A DNA stretch of 64,000 nucleotides from Mariannaea sp. PMI_226 (taxonomy: Eukaryota; Ascomycota; Sordariomycetes; Hypocreales; Nectriaceae), in the NCBI GenBank assembly GCA_024336345.1, contig JANFOG010000016.1, positions 124,001 to 188,000 on the forward strand. Reading direction: 5' to 3'. This document shows positions 44,387 to 57,000 of this stretch, one piece after another. The first letter of the stretch is position 1. Every line of letters begins with the position of its first letter. The notes under the pieces are model-generated. The model did not search any database, was not told the origin of the DNA, and saw only the letters and a list, made by a program, of their open reading frames with translations. The translations under genes were made by a program, and so were the position numbers.

Positions 44387-46106
44387 GGTCTTTGATATGA
44401 GGATTCTGAAGAGAAAGAAAAGGAAATGTAAAAGGTCTGACAATATCTATGTACATACGTAGTAGCAACGAAGTTTAAAAGTCGATGAAGGAATCCACAC
44501 CAAAACCTGAGACAGGATGCTGTTTTGGGAGCATGGTAACTTAATAAATAAAGTCGTGCGAAGACAAAGTTTACCTGATTCTGCATTCCTCCATCTCCTC
44601 CTCTTTCCACGTTCCGGTATCCGAGACAATGCATGCAACCTGCACATCTAGCCCAGCTTGAGGGCGCAATCCCGGCGGGGCCAGCAAGCTGAGAATTGAC
44701 GATCACCCCCGATTATCTCAGCTGAGAAGTAAATCCCTCCCTCAATTGAGAGGAGGGGGGGGATGATAACTTGCAGCTGAAGATTACTTGTATATGTAAA
44801 TATGATGCAACTGATGTGTAGTAAGTGATGTCTGCACCGGGTAGGACGGCTGGCAGAACCACCACCATTCATTGATTGAAGTTGGCCACCAATAAAATAA
44901 AGACGTCATTTTGATTATTCCATACCCGATCAAGATATCAGTTGGTTTCCTATTCCATCTGCCAACGTGGACCAACCGATTTAGGGCCAACAAGAGAGAG
45001 CATAAGCGGATGCATGTATATATATCCGTATGCACATGTACCGAATCTCCCAAGTCCAGCTTTCATGAAACTGCGAGCTCCAAAATCATAGGCTCACAGA
45101 CATGTTTGTAGAAGAAGTTTCATAGCCCATTTCACACACAAATCATCCATCAGTCACGTATAGAGAGGAGCGCCCCCAAGTGGAATAATTTCTTTCCTGT
45201 CATTCAATGTCGCAAAAGCGACCGCTTTCGCTGCTTCGGGCAGGCCAGCCTCTCTTACAAAATGTAATTACATACACAGGGCGTATATTACGCACCTCAA
45301 ACAAAGAACAAGTTCCTCCCCGGTTTGGTTTCCTTGTCATTCCTTAATTGAACGAGGTAACCTTCCCATTCCCGGTTTGCCAGCATTAGAAAGAGAGAGA
45401 AAAAAAAACAAGACAACAGACATTCAAAAGACAAGCCAGCCCATCCCACCGATATAAAAAGAAAGCTTCCATCCTGGACCTAACCCTTGTCCCTTTTGTT
45501 TTTCGACGCCTTGTTTTACAGTACCCCGCCGGAGAATGAGAGAAGAAGATATGAGAATGGGAGAGATCGAATCTGCGAGGATGTAGAATGGAGGTGTTGA
45601 TGGCAAAAGAGGTGTGGCGATCTACCCATAGATGGGTCAGAAGTTAGAGATGACTAGGCACCGAACCGGATGACGTTTCTAAATTTCATGTCTTCCTTTT
45701 TTCCCTTCCTCTTTCCAGATCCCCCATCCGTATCCTGGCCTCTTCCCCAGTCTCTTGCGAGACGGTCGCTTGTAGAAATATTGTTGACAGGTCTTATCGC
45801 ATACCAGTGACGCCGTTACTGAGAGCACTATTTCCATAGTCTCGTGCGATTGACATGAAACATGTCGTAATAATGACAAAAATAAAAGGTCCAAAAATGA
45901 TAATAATAACGCCAGTGTGGATGTGTATAAAAAAAAATAATCATGAGACATTTTCGATTTCTTTCCATCTGCCGATAGACTCAAGAGAAAAAAAATCGGG
46001 GTATCAAAGACGAACGTAGTTACTGATGGTATGTAATATGTGCGCAGAGTGATGAGATCGTAGTGTCGAATCAGGATCGCTTGTGTAGTTTGGTAATAAA
46101 GAATGC
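44387..46106. other. Intergenic between the beta-propeller gene and CDC25
   Basis: About 1.7 kb. The left part is the promoter of the propeller gene; the right part is the probable 3' untranslated region of CDC25 (TA/GA-rich near 45860-46060). Open frames are short and unrecognised. The region has several A runs (for example 45402-45410 and 45930-45938). Confidence 0.6.
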
Positions 46107-49100
46107 CTACACCGGTGCAGGCGTAGGTGTTTGACCGCCACGGTCTCGAGACATCCAAGCAAAGAGATCAGTGCGGCTGCTTCCAGCGCCGCTGAGAGAG
46201 CCTTGCACGTCAGCGGCAGGAGTGCGAAGGCTGGCCTCGCGTGGCTCAAGAAGAAGACTCTTGCGGTAGTAGCTGACTTGAACATTGCCCTGGTCACCCT
46301 CACGAACTCGCTTAATCTGAGCAGACATCCAGTCCTGCATATCAGGTAGCTCGACGAGACGGTAAGGGATCTGGAAACGTTGGAGCTCTCCAATGATTTT
46401 AGCTGTGCGCGTATGCTTGTCAAAGTTGATGACGGTGATGCCATTGCTGCCGTCTTCTTCGGAATCAGAACCGAGTGACATCTGCTTCGTGGCGGGGTTG
46501 CCAATGTCAACAAATGTCAGGTCAGTAAGATACATGCCGAGGAAGGGCAGGCAAGGGGGAACGTGATCGTGAAGACGAGTTCGCAACACCTTGTTGTTTT
46601 GGGAAGGCTCTACGAGGACCTGAAGAGTTCGCAGCATCTCCTTGCGCTTGGCAGACACGGCATCCCAAGTCTTGCGAAGGCGACTGATGGTGCTGCTGTT
46701 GAGACTGCAGATGATAGCCATCAGACCATCATAGTTATGGAGCTCGAGACATTGATGGGCAATCTTGATCCACTGCTTGATGACGGCGGCGCGCTTCTTG
46801 ATTTCTGGGTGCTGAAGAATGGTCTCGGCCACGAGATTGGAGAGGTCTGTAGAAAGAGAGGACATGGCCTTGACGTTAGGAGCATCGACACCGCCCTTCT
46901 TCATCCACTGGGATCCGAGGAGCTCCTCGGGAAGAATGGCACTGAAGATGTTCATCTGCTTGATGGTCAATTGGCGAGCAATTTCCACAGGCTCAAAGTC
47001 CAGGATGGTTGGGTTGCTGACCCCCAACTTGAACGCCGAGAGGAGGTTAGTCTGGCTCTTAGAGATGGCTGGTGAAGGCAGAGGAGTGTCGATCGGAATA
47101 TATTGGGCAATCGAGGTATTGGTTTTGCCCATTGAGGACACCAATCTGGGGACTGATGAAGAATCTCCGGAAACACGTTGGGCGAGCTCCAGAAGTCGGC
47201 GACCGGCAGAAGGAAGAACAGACCCAAGCTTCACCTCAGAGAATGGGATAATGAGGTTGAGGGCTCCACGGTCCGTCTCGTCCCTCCAGTGAGACTCCAG
47301 CCATCCCTTGAAAATGTTGTACACCCGCAGGCGAACGGGCCCGGCCATATGTGTGGATTCAGCGACGTAGTCGAAGCGCTCGATGAGGGCTTCAGCCAGA
47401 CGCACTGGCGCGCAGAAGAGTCGGAATGTCAGGTAGAAAGTAGACACGAAAGTGGCATCAGGAGTTGACTCGTGGGTGGTGAGACGCTCGACTAAAGCGG
47501 GCAAGGAACCACCAGTCACGAGGCCCTCCTTATTGAACATGAGCTCATGAGCAAAGGTCTTCTCCATGAGTCGGGACTCAACCTCATCGACCTCCTCCGC
47601 ATGACTTGAGCAAGTAGCAGTGCTTAGTTCAGACATGGAGGGTTGGTTTCTGGGAGCAAGTGTATGATCAGGTGTTGTAGCTCGGGTAGAGGACTGGGAA
47701 ACAATGCTTGATTCGGAATCTCGGCTGAGGTAGGTAGCGCTGCTACCAGCACTTGAAGCAACAATGCTGTCAAACCGAGAGGAATAATCATCGTCATTGT
47801 TGGCGTCGATGTTGACCTCTTCAGAAGGTAGAAGACTGGTAGACAGCTTGGGGAGTGGGGGAAGAGAAGGTCGGAGGGAGGATACGGAGGAGACCATGCT
47901 AGGGACGTTGTCGTTTGCAGACGACGGTCGGGATGAAACGGGGGAGGCGTTGTGAGGAGTTTGTTCTTCGGTAGGAGTAGTAACATCTTCGGAAGAGATG
48001 TCAAGAGGCTTGTCGGCAGTGAGCGTCATCCGTCGGCCTGAAGTTGAAGATCCAGAACTGCGTTTCGATTCAGCAATGCTATTCTCATCAACCTGGTCAG
48101 AGACCGAATTGGCTCTTGAGTGGGCTTCGGAGGCCGCAATATCAAGAATGCTCAGATCGATACCAAGACTGCTGCTCTCAAGTTCAAACTCAAAGTCGCC
48201 AATACGCTCAATGGCCACCTTTGCCTTGGCTACACAGTCGCCAGCGGCGCGCACACATCCTGTAGCTGAAGCCAGTAGCGCACTGTTGTCCTGGGGCATA
48301 ATGATGTCTGCTTCTTCCGAGTCAACATTTGCCAAGGTGTCCCGGGCTGAGAACACGAGGTCCTGGATTCGCTCAAACATAGTTGCACGCGCCCGGGCGA
48401 GGACTTCGGAACGGGAATTGATATGCTCATAAACACCGTCAATGACAGCTAGAAGCTCACCACCCGAGAGAGCTGACTGTTTGATGGCAGAAGCAAGCTC
48501 AGGGCGGGACTGCGACTGTAGATGTAGGCGGCCAATGAAGGAACCAAGATGCGAGAGGAACGTGTCGTGGGTTCGGTTTAGCCGCTCTGAGACCAAATGA
48601 TGGGCACGGGACGAAGGTGCTGGGCCAGCCAAGGATACCCTGTGAGAGATAGAGGCGGATAGGCGGTGTGCTTGGACCAGGCTGGCCTGGGACAAGCGAT
48701 TGGCGATTGGCCCCGTTGGCGCTCCAAGAGACGATAGTCGTTTGTTAAAAATAGCCATTGTCGTTTGAGTGCTCTCACTCGATTCTGACGTTGCAACACT
48801 CGTGGCTGCTTGTGAGTCTGTGTCATTGATGGTTCGAGGCGTTTGATCATCAAAGCTAGTCTGGTCTGCAGGCGGCGTCGGCGGTATATAGTTTTCCTCA
48901 AGAACCGTGGCCATGACTGTGACTGACATTGGTGCACGGGCCCGACGATCCTCCTCCAACACATCGTGGAAGCGAACGCCCTTGGTTACAATTCTAAACG
49001 CCTTCAGGATCATCTCGTCCACAATATCGTTGATATCCTCGGTGGCGTTCATTGTCCCTAGTCCAGCCGCCGCCCTTTGGGTCTCTTGTAATCGCTTAGC

Positions 49101-49820
49101 CGACTTAACTAGTGATGACAGTTCTGAGAGCAAGGACTTTCTACACCTCCTCAACATATCGTTCCTTTGGATAAAGGGAGACTCCCTGTTGAGACAATTG
49201 GTTCGCTCCTATAGTAACATTAGCCCTCATCTCCCTGAAATGGCTCAAAGTTCCAGATAATCGTGGACACTCACCAGGAGGAATCGCACTCCAGCAATAA
49301 TGCCCTTCATAAACTCCTGGTTTCCAAAAATCTCCCTGTCGTTTACAGTTGTGCTTCGTAGCAGGTCCCAGAAATTCAGTAGAGCTTTAAGTAGGCTGCA
49401 CATGTCATCCGGCTCGTATGCCTCGCAGTAGTTGGTGGGGAGCCATCCGCGAGCGCCAGAAATGAGCAAGGTACCATCAGCCCATCCGTTAGTGTGAATT
49501 GAGTGTACGAGAATGACGTCTCCCTCGTTTAGAGGCAGCGTCACGCTAGAGTCTATCATGGCATAGCTGGGGCTGAAAGGGTAGAAGGCTCGCAGGAAGT
49601 TGTGGAAGACAGGAGGGGGGAGGTATTGCGGTGATAGGTCTTCCTGCGACCCATTGGGAGTGGCGGGAGGCGTCATGTGTGGTTGCAAGTAAGGGTTGGC
49701 GTCAAGGTGATCCGTGTTAGACGAGGAAGATCCATCTCCAGTCGTATCAGCGTGAACCTTTGAAATACTCAAAGGAGCCACCTGAAGACTGGCTCTCATG
49801 GGTTGATGGTTGCTCAGCAT
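46107..49820 (-). CDS. CDC25: Cdc25-type Ras guanine nucleotide exchange factor with N-terminal SH3 domain
   Basis: Exons 49820-49275 and 49208-46107 give 1215 residues. The 66-bp intron runs GTGAGT ... GGCTAATG ... CTATAG, phase 0, and the join makes GVRFLLERTNCLNRE. Domains in order: SH3 at about 76-137 (LRAFYPFSPS, GWADGTLLISGARGWLPTNY); a long Ser-rich linker; RasGEF_N near 745-840 (LPALVERLTTHESTPDATFV, STFYLTFRLFCAPVRLAEAL); catalytic RasGEF near 918-1168 (DFEPVEIARQLTIKQMNIF, IKIAHQCLELHNYDGLMAI, PCLPFLGMYLTDLTFVD). Cdc25 loads Ras with GTP at the plasma membrane, upstream of adenylate cyclase and protein kinase A. The family architecture is complete and in the normal order, so the gene is probably functional. 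A further upstream exon is possible but not needed. Neighbours give no functional clue. Confidence 0.95.
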
Positions 49821-51761
49821 CGCGATTGCCGCTGACGATGGACACAGTAGTTTAGATCATCGGGGTGTCAGCCAGGCAGGCGAGTGGTTCACATCCACCC
49901 AGAATGGCTGTTTCAATCGAGCTGATACAGGAGGAGCAAGTCTTCGTCTTCGTATTGTTGTATCCAAGACTAGACCGGGAAGGAGATAGAGAAGAGAAGG
50001 CAAACCGGGGAAGATATTCCGGGAGATGCGATTTTTGAGAGTTGAGAAGTCAGAGTTCGGGGTAATACAGAGCGTTTCGATAGTGAATAACCGAAGTAAC
50101 AGGCGGACCTGAGCCGGGGGAAAAAACCGCGGAAAGAACCTAGGACTCAAATGTCAGTGCCTATGACCGCGATTTGTGATGATTGTGTTATGTTATTTGT
50201 TTGGCAACAGCCATTCATATGTCATGGAATGAAGGGAGAGAGCACTGCGCGGGTTCGTTGCAGCGGCGAGGGCCCGTCCAGGAATGTCCAGGTCGCAAGG
50301 GCAGCATCTGAGGTCCATCCGCACTTGTAGATACAGGCACTTCAGCGGGGCAAGGCCGTCGTGCAACAGATGCCGTGTGTGCAGGACGGACGCCGTTGAA
50401 CTAAGGCAAAACTCTCCCATCCGAAAATCAAGCAGACCAGATCGTTGTCTGTGTGTAAGTCTTGTCCTGTGTGCTGTACTGCAGCCATCTGCAAAACCCC
50501 CAACTGGCGTTTGCAGCCACTAACAAATGACCTCGAATGGGTGTCGCAGCTGGAGTAGTTTCCACACAATTACACAGGCTGCGCTGAAGTGCTTTGTACC
50601 TCTGGTGCTCTCGATTCTTCCCACTTCAAATTGACGGTGTTGTTCTTCGATCCGAGTACCACATTCAATAGCCCAAACTGCGAGTGTGTGTGTAGGTCCG
50701 CAGACGTCCCCATTTTGCGCGCGAATGTAGGTACATATTGTCCAAAGTATATCTCAAGTAGCGCTTACCTTTTTGTCACCCAAGTGTAGCAAATGGCTCA
50801 ATGGCAGGTGTAATCTAACAAGAACTCTTTCTCTTCGATTACGAAACGGAATTTGCAGAGCGTTGGGATCGTCCCTCGGTTGTTCTTCTTGTTCGGTCGT
50901 GAGTCGGAGTCGTTGGCGGGAAAAGCGTTCCTTGAGTCAAGTATGGGGGAAAGGAGAGCGAGAGATGGAATGCCGCTGGCCTGTATGTAGAGTGTTGAAT
51001 GCCCGAGCCTCTGCTTGCAAGGTATGGACAATATCAGTTGACCAGGTAGATCAGACAAAACAAGACTTTACACGATCTTCGACGTTGAATGATGCCCAAA
51101 CAGTGTTGGAGTGGATGAGGGAAAGGAAATGGGAAAAGAGTTACCCTCGCGCGGCCCCGGGCCTGGGGATAGCCGTAGTGTTATCACCTTACCCTCTGCT
51201 CTGATGGACTTGACTGCAGTGGCTCTTGTCCTTGGTGACCACACCCACCTTCTTCGTTCTGTGGATCCCATATACTAGGTCCCCAGAGCTATCCCTGGAT
51301 GTTGGTGTATTGAGAAGATACGCCCACTCCCCTGCCATAGGCCGTCAAGTTCCTTGTCACCATGGCAGGTCTCCGCTTCAAGCCACTGCAGAGGTTTCTC
51401 TCTACGGTTTACCAGGGAGGGGCCCTCTGCGAAGAGCAGGGGGTGCTCAAGTGCAACGAGGGCAGTTCGCGGGTGACGGATGGTGGATGAGGTGACGGGT
51501 TGAACTGGGTCCTTGGAGGGTGGATGATAGCCTGGGGGGCGGGTTGGTCTCAGTGGAGAGAGCCCCTTTTTTTCACGAGCACCCACCCCTCACCGACCGA
51601 CCCGACGACTTTTTGCCGGGCTTCCCAAGGACTTACTACGTAGTAAGTACAGGCGCAGAGCACAGACATTCGCATTAGCCTCAGGGGCCCTCCCTGTTAG
51701 GGCAAAGAATTGGGACAAGGGCTCGAGGGCCAGGGATAGAGGGGGCATGCACTTGACCACT

Positions 51762-51778
51762 CCCCCCCCCCCCCCCCC
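51762..51778. repeat. Poly-C run (17 C)
   Basis: Seventeen consecutive C, preceded by CACT and followed by ACGGG. Confidence 0.9.
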
Positions 51779-53887
51779 ACGGGCTCGTGTGCAAGTCTTG
51801 GAATTATGCACAGCACAAGTTATCCAGCCAATTCATGCCTGTTGCGTCTGGTTCGCGCGTTGGCTCTGTCTTCGAACCCTTGCTCGTGAGACGACGAACA
51901 AGGCAAAGAGGTTTATCGTGTACAGCAGTTGAACTTTGAATTCACATCAAAAGATAAGACCCTCGCCGGCTCTCATCATTAAGTGTAAAGCAAAAGATCG
52001 AGTTAGTAACTCCACTATTCTCTCTGTTGACTCTCACCCAAAAGCAAGCAAGAAGTACGGAATAGCAGACATCCGCCCAGCGCCAAAGCTAAGGGTATTT
52101 TAGACTCACCTTGCTTTTGGGCGCCCAGTCTGGTCGTGCTGGGCATAACTGTAGTACCAACTATCATGGAACAAATGCAGTATGAAGTACGTACCACCGT
52201 ACATGCCCATGCTACCTACCGAACGTTGCTCATCGACAAGCCAACAGGCTTGGACGGGCCTATTCACCAGTCACATGGGGCCCTTCCATGCCAGGGTCTT
52301 CTTTCATCATTTACCAATCTCCATTGTCCCCCTGCCAGGCGTCCCTATCGTGGTTAATCTCAAGGCGCCCTGAGCTTCTAACCAAGCTTCTAGATCTTGC
52401 ACGGTAATTAGAGGGGAGCTCATCAAAGAAGCAAATGGCACTGCCGTTGGTGCGACAATATGCCTTCGGATTGGATGCTGCCACACACCACGAGACTGTA
52501 AAGGCATACATTAGTAACAGCATGGGCCATCCGTTGGTCCATTTATGTGCGTACCACAAATGGCCACTCGCAGCTCAGGCTGGAAAAGACTAACAAAAAA
52601 TTAGGACAGCTAGCTGGCGCGATCGTCTTTGGTCTCTCTTTTGGTCTTTGCATCTGCCTGAGCTGCCTATCATGCCTCTATGACTTGCTGCCCCAGATTT
52701 GAGTCGGCTGGGCCACAAACTGGGTCACCAACTGACCCCAATTTCGGAGCCAAACGAGACGGACGCGCCAAATACTGCTGTTAATTACTATGAATGATGG
52801 CATGTGTCATGTTTCAGGGCCGTCATTCCCCCATCAACCAGTCCATATCTGTCACTTGTCCCTTATTCTTGCTACTGTATGTGCGGTATTATGATTGTTA
52901 TCAACATGACGGAGTGGCGTCACCAGCTTCACCAGTACTATCGCATCGCCACCTTCCAGATAGAGGGGTGGGGGGGGAGAGTAGGAGCAAAGCACCAACA
53001 CTCCAACATGATTGAAGAGAAGAGACATGATCTTCTTGATTGATACCACGGCTCTCGCATGTTGGCTCCCCGGGCCCCTCTTCGCTGGGTCTATGGCCAC
53101 GGGGCTCCTACGTATTCTCAGACCTAGCTCACAGTCAGACGTAGCGTACGTCGTACAGAGACATCTCCTGCATCTTGCCTCAATCTTGCATTTGAGCTCC
53201 CATGAATTAATAAGACACCCAAGCCTAGAAGTAAGCAGCCAAGAAAAGGCGTAGGAGTTTCTCTCACATCTACGCCAACCATTTCAAAAGCCATGCCACC
53301 TATGAGAGCGAAGTAATTCCGTAATTACCTGTCCATCGCTCCCAAGCTTCCATTTCCCTTCCGCAAGCCTCACCGAGTCTGCCCACAAAATCGTTTGGCT
53401 CCGCCCCGAACACCCCAAATTCCCCAATAAGGCTCAAAGCTCCAAGGTGACCTTTCCCCACGAAGAACGATTCCATTAGGGGCCAATGAGTTGGTACGCA
53501 CTAATACGCGCCGGCGGGAGGCGACTGATGAGGTCTGAAAGCCCAGACCCTGGTTCCTCGCTGCCAAGTTCCCAAGACATCGTTCCCCCTTGGTGTGTCG
53601 TGCAGCTAAATTTCCAAGAAAGACCGAAAATGGTAGTTCATCAGGTCATGGCTATGTGGCATCAAAGGCAGTTGCATCATTCGCTTGACCAGAGCAAACT
53701 GGTTCATGCCCCGAGCTAAGAGCTCACCTTTTTTTACTTGGACGGAGTAACGCGATCGTCATTGCATTCGCTCAGCCCGTGGCCCACCCGTCGACCATGA
53801 GACGGACGGATACGTTGACCTCACAATGTCCCCGAGACAGACGTCTGGTCATTACGGAGTACGTACGTGGACCGACCAAAATGTTAA

Positions 53888-53904
53888 CGGCGCGGCGCGG
53901 CGCC
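53888..53904. repeat. GC-rich GGCGC repeat
   Basis: CGGCGCGGCGCGGCGCC, three CGGCG units ending in the palindrome GGCGCC. Confidence 0.8.
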
Positions 53905-54062
53905 AGACGTAGTCTCGTAATAATTAGCGCCAGTACCGGAATACCCTTTCCTATCCGTAACCCAATGGCTGATCCAAGGCATCGTGCGTCGAAGACAAGC
54001 TTGTTTTCTGGGCAATTTGCGTCATCTGCCCTGCAGGCCAATCCCTCTTCAATCACGCCTTC

Positions 54063-54088
54063 TATATATATATATACATTTATATATC
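54063..54088. repeat. TA microsatellite
   Basis: TATATATATATATA interrupted once by CATT, then TATATAT. Confidence 0.85.
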
Positions 54089-57000
54089 TTGTGTCAAGTG
54101 GGTATGGGTACATAGCAGCTCCCTGGGTCTCTGCCTGATACGCACGCTTCAAGCGGCTCAGATGTCCACCTCTAGGTAGTCCTCGGTGATCACGTTACTC
54201 GTACTGGGGCTTTGGTGGCTTCTTAATTAGTCTGGTAGAATGGCAGAAATGCGATACCTCACATACCTCACTTTGTTACTACCACTAATGAGAAAGTTGT
54301 TGGTTGAGGCCAGTCAGCAAACATGGAGAGAGGTCTCATCTGGGGCCGCCACCAACCAGCGATGTAACCTAGAATCGAACGCCGGCTAGCGACGCTGACG
54401 CGGAGCATTCTCAGCAGCGTGGGGTCATGAACGCAGGCAGGGGAAAGATGGTTGTGAGGGAAGCGAATATTGGCATACTTTGCCGTACATGCGTCCGACG
54501 TGCGCAGGGAGGTTTCCTATTATGCGCAGCGTGAAAACCGTCATTCCGTGGGCCTCTGGCTGCAACAGTAATTCTTCCATGCCAAGTCACCACTATAATT
54601 ATTTACCATAGTACTATAATCTGCTCCATCGCCGGGCAGCCCCTAACAAGTAAAAAGGAGGGGGATGTCGGATGTCGGCTGGCTGTTCCTGACGTTGGTT
54701 CAAGCTGTGAAACCGTACCCCCTTCAAGGATGAGGTTCCAAGTTGATACCTCAGGCCTAAAGACCAAATCTTGTTGGCGGTCGAATTGAGTGAGGCCGCG
54801 GACAACCTAACCCAACTACATCTTCACCAAGCTACTGCACGAACATATCGTCCTGTGTCACCTGCATGATCACATCACATCGCGAAGTTCCCTCGATACT
54901 ATTTCCCTTGCGTGGTTTTCTTGTCGAGTATCACAATATTGCTATACCTCACTGGGCGACGCCTTGAACTCAAAGGATCTCGAAAACTGTTGTCTCTAAC
55001 CCATGGGGATGCTGAGCACATTTTGGATAATTACTTCTTAGTGTTGTCTGATGATCCTTTGCTGTGTGCTTCGTAGTTACTCACTGTATGTATCACTTTT
55101 TGGGCGTCCCACCCAAAAAAGAAAGAAAAAATTGCTTTTTCTCGCAGTCCCCTTCCAACAAACACTGTAACACTGGGGGCCTTGCTTGCTTCGGGCTGGT
55201 CGAATGGGTAGCACGCCGCCTCCGCCTCCGCCCTCCCTGCGACAGCCATGCTTACTTGTGAGCTAGTTTCCACACTGTCGACTATGGACCACTTTCTCAT
55301 GGACCAGGACCCTGGCAACGACATAATCCTGAGTAACAACCCTAGCTAGCAATCGAAAGGTGCCATCAGAAATTCGAGGTACTCAGTGCCTTGACCCTCA
55401 TCGGGCCAAATCCTCTGATAGCAATTCTCCCCTTGCTATATCGCCAGTGTTATGCCGCTCACAATCCTGGCAAAGATAGGTGCAGGCATAGCTTGACTAC
55501 TGTGCTAAGACAACTGACATGACCTGTTTTCCGAGCTCGAACAGGTGGTAGGATCGCCGAGCTGGCAGCTAAAACGAGGTTTTATTCCTTGGCTTGTTAG
55601 GGTCGGCCGAGTTCATCAGCCCAGTTCCTTCACCCGACAGACCGGCCGTTCGGCTTTCGTTGCTCAAATCACATGAGAGATCTCATAAAATCACAAGACA
55701 GATAATGAGTACAGTTTGATAATAATGAGTGGCTTGGTACATAGTATCACCCAGGTGAAACTGTGAGCACGACTCTCAGTCTCCGAACTCCACTTATACT
55801 GTACTTTATGCAACCCCAGTCTGCCAAGCTGTCTACCATGTAATCTGTACTTTCGTACATTGAACAATATCAGACCTATGAGCTCTGCCAAGCTGTCCAA
55901 TCCATACATGCGTTGAAAGCAGAGCTTAATCGCCGAAGATAACTCAGCTACATGGTGGATGCTCGACATCAAGATACCATGAAGCGTCTAACCGTACGCG
56001 GCTGACCAACTCAGTTGAACAGATTTCTTTGCATTCGCAGGCTCCTAATGGAGATTTCTCCCCTCTTCCTCCTCATCCTCCTTCATACCGATTCGGGATT
56101 CGATAGGGGCTTGGCCATCGACGGATGCTCCATACGTACATTCGAGCACTGTAATCAACTTCCGTGACATGAAACAAATCTACCTATCTCCCATTTCCCT
56201 CATCGAAATATTGATAGCCAACAGCAGAGTTTCAAAAACTGCAGCATCTCTCCACAAGCATAGGCATGCCTCGCTTCATCACCCAGATTCAGCCCACAGC
56301 AGCACAGTACGAGGCGTCCTCCGTATTACCTCATATGGATTCTTGATGCAATAGTTGCCAACCATTCCCTCTAATGTAGCCCCCCACTGCAACCGTCAGA
56401 ACCAAAATAGGAAACCCGATTATTGTAAGATACATTATTGGCGACCCTTGTCAGAGTAAGCTTTACCTCTGCCTTGGTACTGGGAGTGTCAGCCTGCAGA
56501 ACCGGAACCCCTAGGCAAGCGAAAACAACACTATTTTTTTGCGGAGGAAACATCGCGCCTTTCTTGCACGATACTGATCGACATTAGACAATAAGGATAT
56601 TGCGGCTTTGTCCGGTTCTGCTTGACGATTACAAAGACCCATCGGCTATAACCAAGTTCCAGGGTCATCTGGAGTCTCCATACCTGTTTACGAAAGCACT
56701 TCGTATTGCATTTAGGAGCCTATGGAGCAAAGATTCTTCGGAATTCCCGCCCTCTCCACCTGATTCCGTCCTTACCTAAGCCCTAGAAATTAAAGACGGC
56801 GAAACACGACATGAGAAACAATGTACAATATGGCTAGGCGAGAACGGCTCTAGTTGTGCCGAAAGTAACGCATCCTCTTTCACACAGTAGGAGTGCTGTT
56901 ACTGTCTGGTGGCGTAGCAAATATACTTTTCTTGCTATGCAAGGTGCCGACGGTGCATGGACACCGCGCGCGCGGGGGCGACAACCAGCGTTCGCTTCGC

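Noticed and set aside
44387..44443. Upstream extension of the beta-propeller protein to 44443
   Set aside because: It would add 19 hydrophobic residues before an already complete signal peptide. The ATG at 44386 gives the normal secreted form.
54341..54430. Possible tRNA on the minus strand (GTTCGATTC box near 54376)
   Set aside because: The flanking bases do not form a T-arm stem, and no acceptor stem can be drawn. No other tRNA-like fold was found.
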